Shown in pieces: positions 61,803 through 64,000 of a stretch of DNA of 64,000 nt; position 1 is the first letter of the stretch, and every line of letters starts with the position of its first letter. Source of the stretch: Pseudomonas amygdali. Lineage in GTDB: Bacteria; Pseudomonadota; Gammaproteobacteria; Pseudomonadales; Pseudomonadaceae. The notes beneath the pieces are model-generated. The model searched no databases. It saw only the letters and a program-made list of their open reading frames with translations, and had not been told where the DNA came from. The stretch is taken from the NCBI RefSeq assembly GCF_002699855.1, contig NZ_LKBW01000024.1, positions 1 to 64,000 on the forward strand. Reading direction: 5' to 3'. Made by a program: the position numbers and the translations under genes.

Positions 61803-63635
61803 ATGTCCGCATTCACTGGCTTGTCGCTGGTCATCGAACCCAACGATCTGCTTGAGCGTCTAGACGCCCCGGAACTGATCCTCGTGGATCTGACCAGCAG
61901 CGCTCGCTACGAAGCCGGGCACATTCGCGGCGCACGCTTTGTCGATCCGAAACGTACGCAACTGGGCAAGCCTCCTGCGCCTGGCCTACTGCCCGACACT
62001 GCCGATCCGCAGCAGCTGTTCGGCGAGCTGGGCCACAACCCTGATGCAGTCTATGTCGTCTACGATGACGAAGGCGGTGGCTGGGCCGGGCGTTTTATCT
62101 GGCTGCTGGATGTCATCGGCCATCACCGTTATCACTATCTGGATGGCGGCGTGCTGGCCTGGGAAGCGCAATCGCTGCCGTTGAGCACAGAGGTTGCGCC
62201 CGTTGCAGGCGGCCCGGTCACGCTGACGCTGCACGACGAACCTACCGCCACACGCGAATACCTGCAAAGCCGTCTGGGTGCCGCCGACCTGGCAATCTGG
62301 GACGCTCGCGGCCCTACCGAGTATTCGGGCGAAAAAGTAGTCGCGGCCAAGGGCGGACACATACCCGGCGCAGTCAATTTCGAATGGACTGCGGGCATGG
62401 ACAAGGCACGCAACCTGCGTATTCGTCAGGACATGCCAGAGATTCTTCGCGACCTGGGCATCACGCCCGACAAGGAAGTGATCACCCATTGCCAGACTCA
62501 CCACCGCTCGGGCTTCACCTATCTGGTGGCGAAAGCGCTGGGCTACCCAAGGGTCAAGGCCTATGCCGGCTCGTGGGGTGAATGGGGCAATCACCCGGAG
62601 ACACCGGTAGAACTTCCGGAAGTGGCCGCCGCGCCCGCCCAGGCAGTCGAGGTTGCGCAACCCGTCGCGCCTGCGAAGCCAGCACCAGCCGAAACCGTCG
62701 AACCTGTCCGCTCTAGCGAACCGCGACAGGCCTCGCAGAAATATTCAGGACACTCATCCTCAGGACCTTCAATGAAAGACCGCTTGTTCATCATCAGCCA
62801 GTACCTGCTGCCGCACCACCTGCTGTCCCGACTGGCAGGCTGCGTTGCCGAATGCCGCGTACGCTGGTTCAAAAACGCTTTCACCGCGTGGTTTGCCCGC
62901 CGTTATCAAGTGGACATGTCGCAGGCCCTGGTCGAAGACCTGACGTCCTACGAGCACTTCAATGCGTTCTTCACCCGCGCATTGAAAGCCGACGCCCGCC
63001 CGCTCGATACCACGCCGGGCGCGATTCTTTCGCCAGCCGACGGCGCCATCAGCCAGTTGGGCCCTATCGACCACGGCCGGATCTTCCAGGCCAAGGGCCA
63101 CAGCTTCAGCGTACTGGAACTGCTCGGCGGTGATCCCAAGCTGTCAGCGCCCTTCATGGGCGGCGAGTTCGCAACCGTCTACCTGTCGCCAAAGGACTAT
63201 CACCGCGTCCACATGCCACTGGCTGGCACGCTGCGTGAAATGGTCTACGTGCCGGGCCGCATCTTCTCGGTAAACCAGACCACGGCTGAAAACGTACCCG
63301 AGCTGTTCGCCCGTAACGAGCGAGTGGTCTGCCTGTTCGACACCGAGCGCGGACCAATGGCAGTGGTGCTGGTCGGCGCGATGATCGTGGCGTCGGTCGA
63401 GACGGTATGGGCCGGGCTGGTCACGCCGCCCAAGCGTGAATTGAAGACGTTCAGCTACGACGAAGCAGCGCGTGCGCCAATCCATCTGGAAAAAGGTGCC
63501 GAGATGGGCCGCTTCAAACTGGGCTCCACGGCCATTGTGCTGTTCGGGCCAAATCAGGTGAAATGGGCCGAGCAACTGACCGCGGGCTCCAAGGTACAGA
63601 TGGGCCAGGCATTGGCAGTTCCGACACAGGCATGA
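61803..63635 (+). CDS. rhdA-psd: Rhodanese-phosphatidylserine decarboxylase fusion
   Basis: One 610-codon frame. Residues 1-271 are a two-domain thiosulfate sulfurtransferase with the active-site loop CQTHHRSG (C230). A 52-residue Ala/Pro-rich linker follows. Residues 324-610 are phosphatidylserine decarboxylase, starting [19 protein letters not shown] and ending with the self-cleavage site LGST (cut before S575) that makes the pyruvoyl group. In other pseudomonads these are, to my knowledge, separate genes. An internal ATG at 62772 with AGGA 6 nt upstream could produce PSD alone. The PSD makes phosphatidylethanolamine at the inner membrane. Confidence 0.88.
   Translation: MSAFTGLSLVIEPNDLLERLDAPELILVDLTSSARYEAGHIRGARFVDPKRTQLGKPPAPGLLPDTADPQQLFGELGHNPDAVYVVYDDEGGGWAGRFIWLLDVIGHHRYHYLDGGVLAWEAQSLPLSTEVAPVAGGPVTLTLHDEPTATREYLQSRLGAADLAIWDARGPTEYSGEKVVAAKGGHIPGAVNFEWTAGMDKARNLRIRQDMPEILRDLGITPDKEVITHCQTHHRSGFTYLVAKALGYPRVKAYAGSWGEWGNHPETPVELPEVAAAPAQAVEVAQPVAPAKPAPAETVEPVRSSEPRQASQKYSGHSSSGPSMKDRLFIISQYLLPHHLLSRLAGCVAECRVRWFKNAFTAWFARRYQVDMSQALVEDLTSYEHFNAFFTRALKADARPLDTTPGAILSPADGAISQLGPIDHGRIFQAKGHSFSVLELLGGDPKLSAPFMGGEFATVYLSPKDYHRVHMPLAGTLREMVYVPGRIFSVNQTTAENVPELFARNERVVCLFDTERGPMAVVLVGAMIVASVETVWAGLVTPPKRELKTFSYDEAARAPIHLEKGAEMGRFKLGSTAIVLFGPNQVKWAEQLTAGSKVQMGQALAVPTQA
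62772..63635 (+). CDS. psd: Possible separate phosphatidylserine decarboxylase from internal start
   Basis: A nested frame of 287 codons. The ATG has an AGGA ribosome-binding site at a 6-nt spacing, and [14 protein letters not shown] corresponds to the normal PSD N-terminus. This would give the usual stand-alone proenzyme length. Whether the long fusion, the short form or both are made cannot be decided from sequence. Confidence 0.55.
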   Translation: MKDRLFIISQYLLPHHLLSRLAGCVAECRVRWFKNAFTAWFARRYQVDMSQALVEDLTSYEHFNAFFTRALKADARPLDTTPGAILSPADGAISQLGPIDHGRIFQAKGHSFSVLELLGGDPKLSAPFMGGEFATVYLSPKDYHRVHMPLAGTLREMVYVPGRIFSVNQTTAENVPELFARNERVVCLFDTERGPMAVVLVGAMIVASVETVWAGLVTPPKRELKTFSYDEAARAPIHLEKGAEMGRFKLGSTAIVLFGPNQVKWAEQLTAGSKVQMGQALAVPTQA

Positions 63636-63660
63636 TCGTGACTTGAAGTCACAGTGCCCG

Positions 63661-63693
63661 GCATGGGCGCCCCATTAACAGGGGCGCTCATGC
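63661..63693 (+). terminator. Hairpin after psd
   Basis: 13-bp stem GCATGGGCGCCCC/GGGGCGCTCATGC with one G-U pair and a 7-nt loop, 25 bp past the stop. It is followed by AGTTTAAAA rather than a U-tract. A likely transcript end. Confidence 0.65.
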
Positions 63694-63894
63694 AGTTTAA
63701 AACCGGACAGTAATGGCACCAGGCCATATTTACTGCGTAGTGATGCCGATACTGGTAAAGTCGCCCGATCGGTGCTGTAGGATACTTCGCACTTTCATGG
63801 GCGTATGCTCGACATGTCTCCGCTCCGCGATGACGTCGGCCACCCATTTAAAGCCTCCGTCCGGGCCAATGAGTTGTTGGAGTTCGCCTGTCAC

Positions 63895-64000
63895 ATGAGT
63901 AATTTTAGCCTCCCTCTGCTATTGCGTGCCCCCACGCCGACGCAGTCGAGCCTGACATTCAGTGAAGCCAACCCCCGCGACCTCAAACGCTGGATCTCCA
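63895..64000 (+). CDS. Conserved hypothetical protein, N-terminal part (runs off window)
   Basis: The frame begins MSNFSLPLLLRAPTPTQSSL and stays open to the window end, continuing TFSEANPRDLKRWIS. GGAG lies about 12 nt before the ATG. It resembles the gene following psd in other pseudomonads (the PA4958-like position before fimX), as I recall. Function unknown. An upstream in-frame ATG at 63805 is possible but lacks family likeness. The 63694-63894 stretch before it shows only promoter-type DNA. Confidence 0.6.
   Translation, partial: MSNFSLPLLLRAPTPTQSSLTFSEANPRDLKRWIS

Overview
The window reads as a chromosomal segment of a fluorescent pseudomonad, most likely of the Pseudomonas syringae complex. 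This is inferred from GC-rich coding sequence, a Pseudomonas-type azurin, Pseudomonas gene order (rhodanese-psd-HDOD-motAB-orn-rsgA-queG; dnaB to nnrE; pncB-nadE-azurin), GTGGGAGCGG-type REP elements and GACGC..GCGTC extragenic repeats that I associate with P. syringae. No database search was possible.

Layout. (1) 1-9000: the end of an IS5-like element, a YghU-type glutathione transferase, a DUF1016/PDDEXK nuclease, cystathionine beta-lyase, the xseB-ispA-dxs isoprenoid block, an AGE-family sugar epimerase/isomerase and a YdfG-like dehydrogenase. (2) 8961-9695: 735 bp of non-coding DNA with two perfect DnaA boxes. (3) 9696-14793: a LIV-type amino-acid ABC transporter (livK-livHMGF, minus strand) whose livG is broken by a one-base frameshift; its upstream region carries a helically phased repeat array and faces a LysR-type regulator. 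(4) 16304-19182: NAD biosynthesis (pncB-nadE), a tandem 113-bp repeat and azurin. (5) 19336-26092: a three-gene peptide-ligase/transglutaminase cluster of unknown product. (6) 26366-29110: a large, lower-GC orphan protein resembling the Pseudomonas dermonecrotic-toxin-like (DUF6543) family.

(7) 29162-54249, almost all minus strand, is the conserved gammaproteobacterial information-processing block: ygiQ, dnaB, rplI, a DUF2232-like membrane protein, rpsR, rpsF, rlmB, rnr, tRNA-Leu(CAG), a chemoreceptor, purA, hisZ, hflC, hflK, hflX, hfq, miaA, mutL, an amidase, tsaE and nnrE/D. It covers replication restart, ribosome assembly and maturation, tRNA modification (miaA, tsaE), mismatch repair, RNA-based regulation, membrane proteolysis control and NAD(P)HX repair. 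(8) 54313-64000: queG, a BIME-like repeat, a TRIC-like membrane protein, orn, rsgA, motB-motA behind a FliA-type promoter, an HDOD protein, an in-frame rhodanese-phosphatidylserine decarboxylase fusion, and the start of a conserved hypothetical gene that runs off the window.

Most of the window is core genome. The points most worth following are the ATP-grasp/alpha-E/transglutaminase cluster, the DUF6543-like orphan, the DnaA-box region, the phased repeats upstream of livK, the livG frameshift and the rhodanese-PSD fusion.
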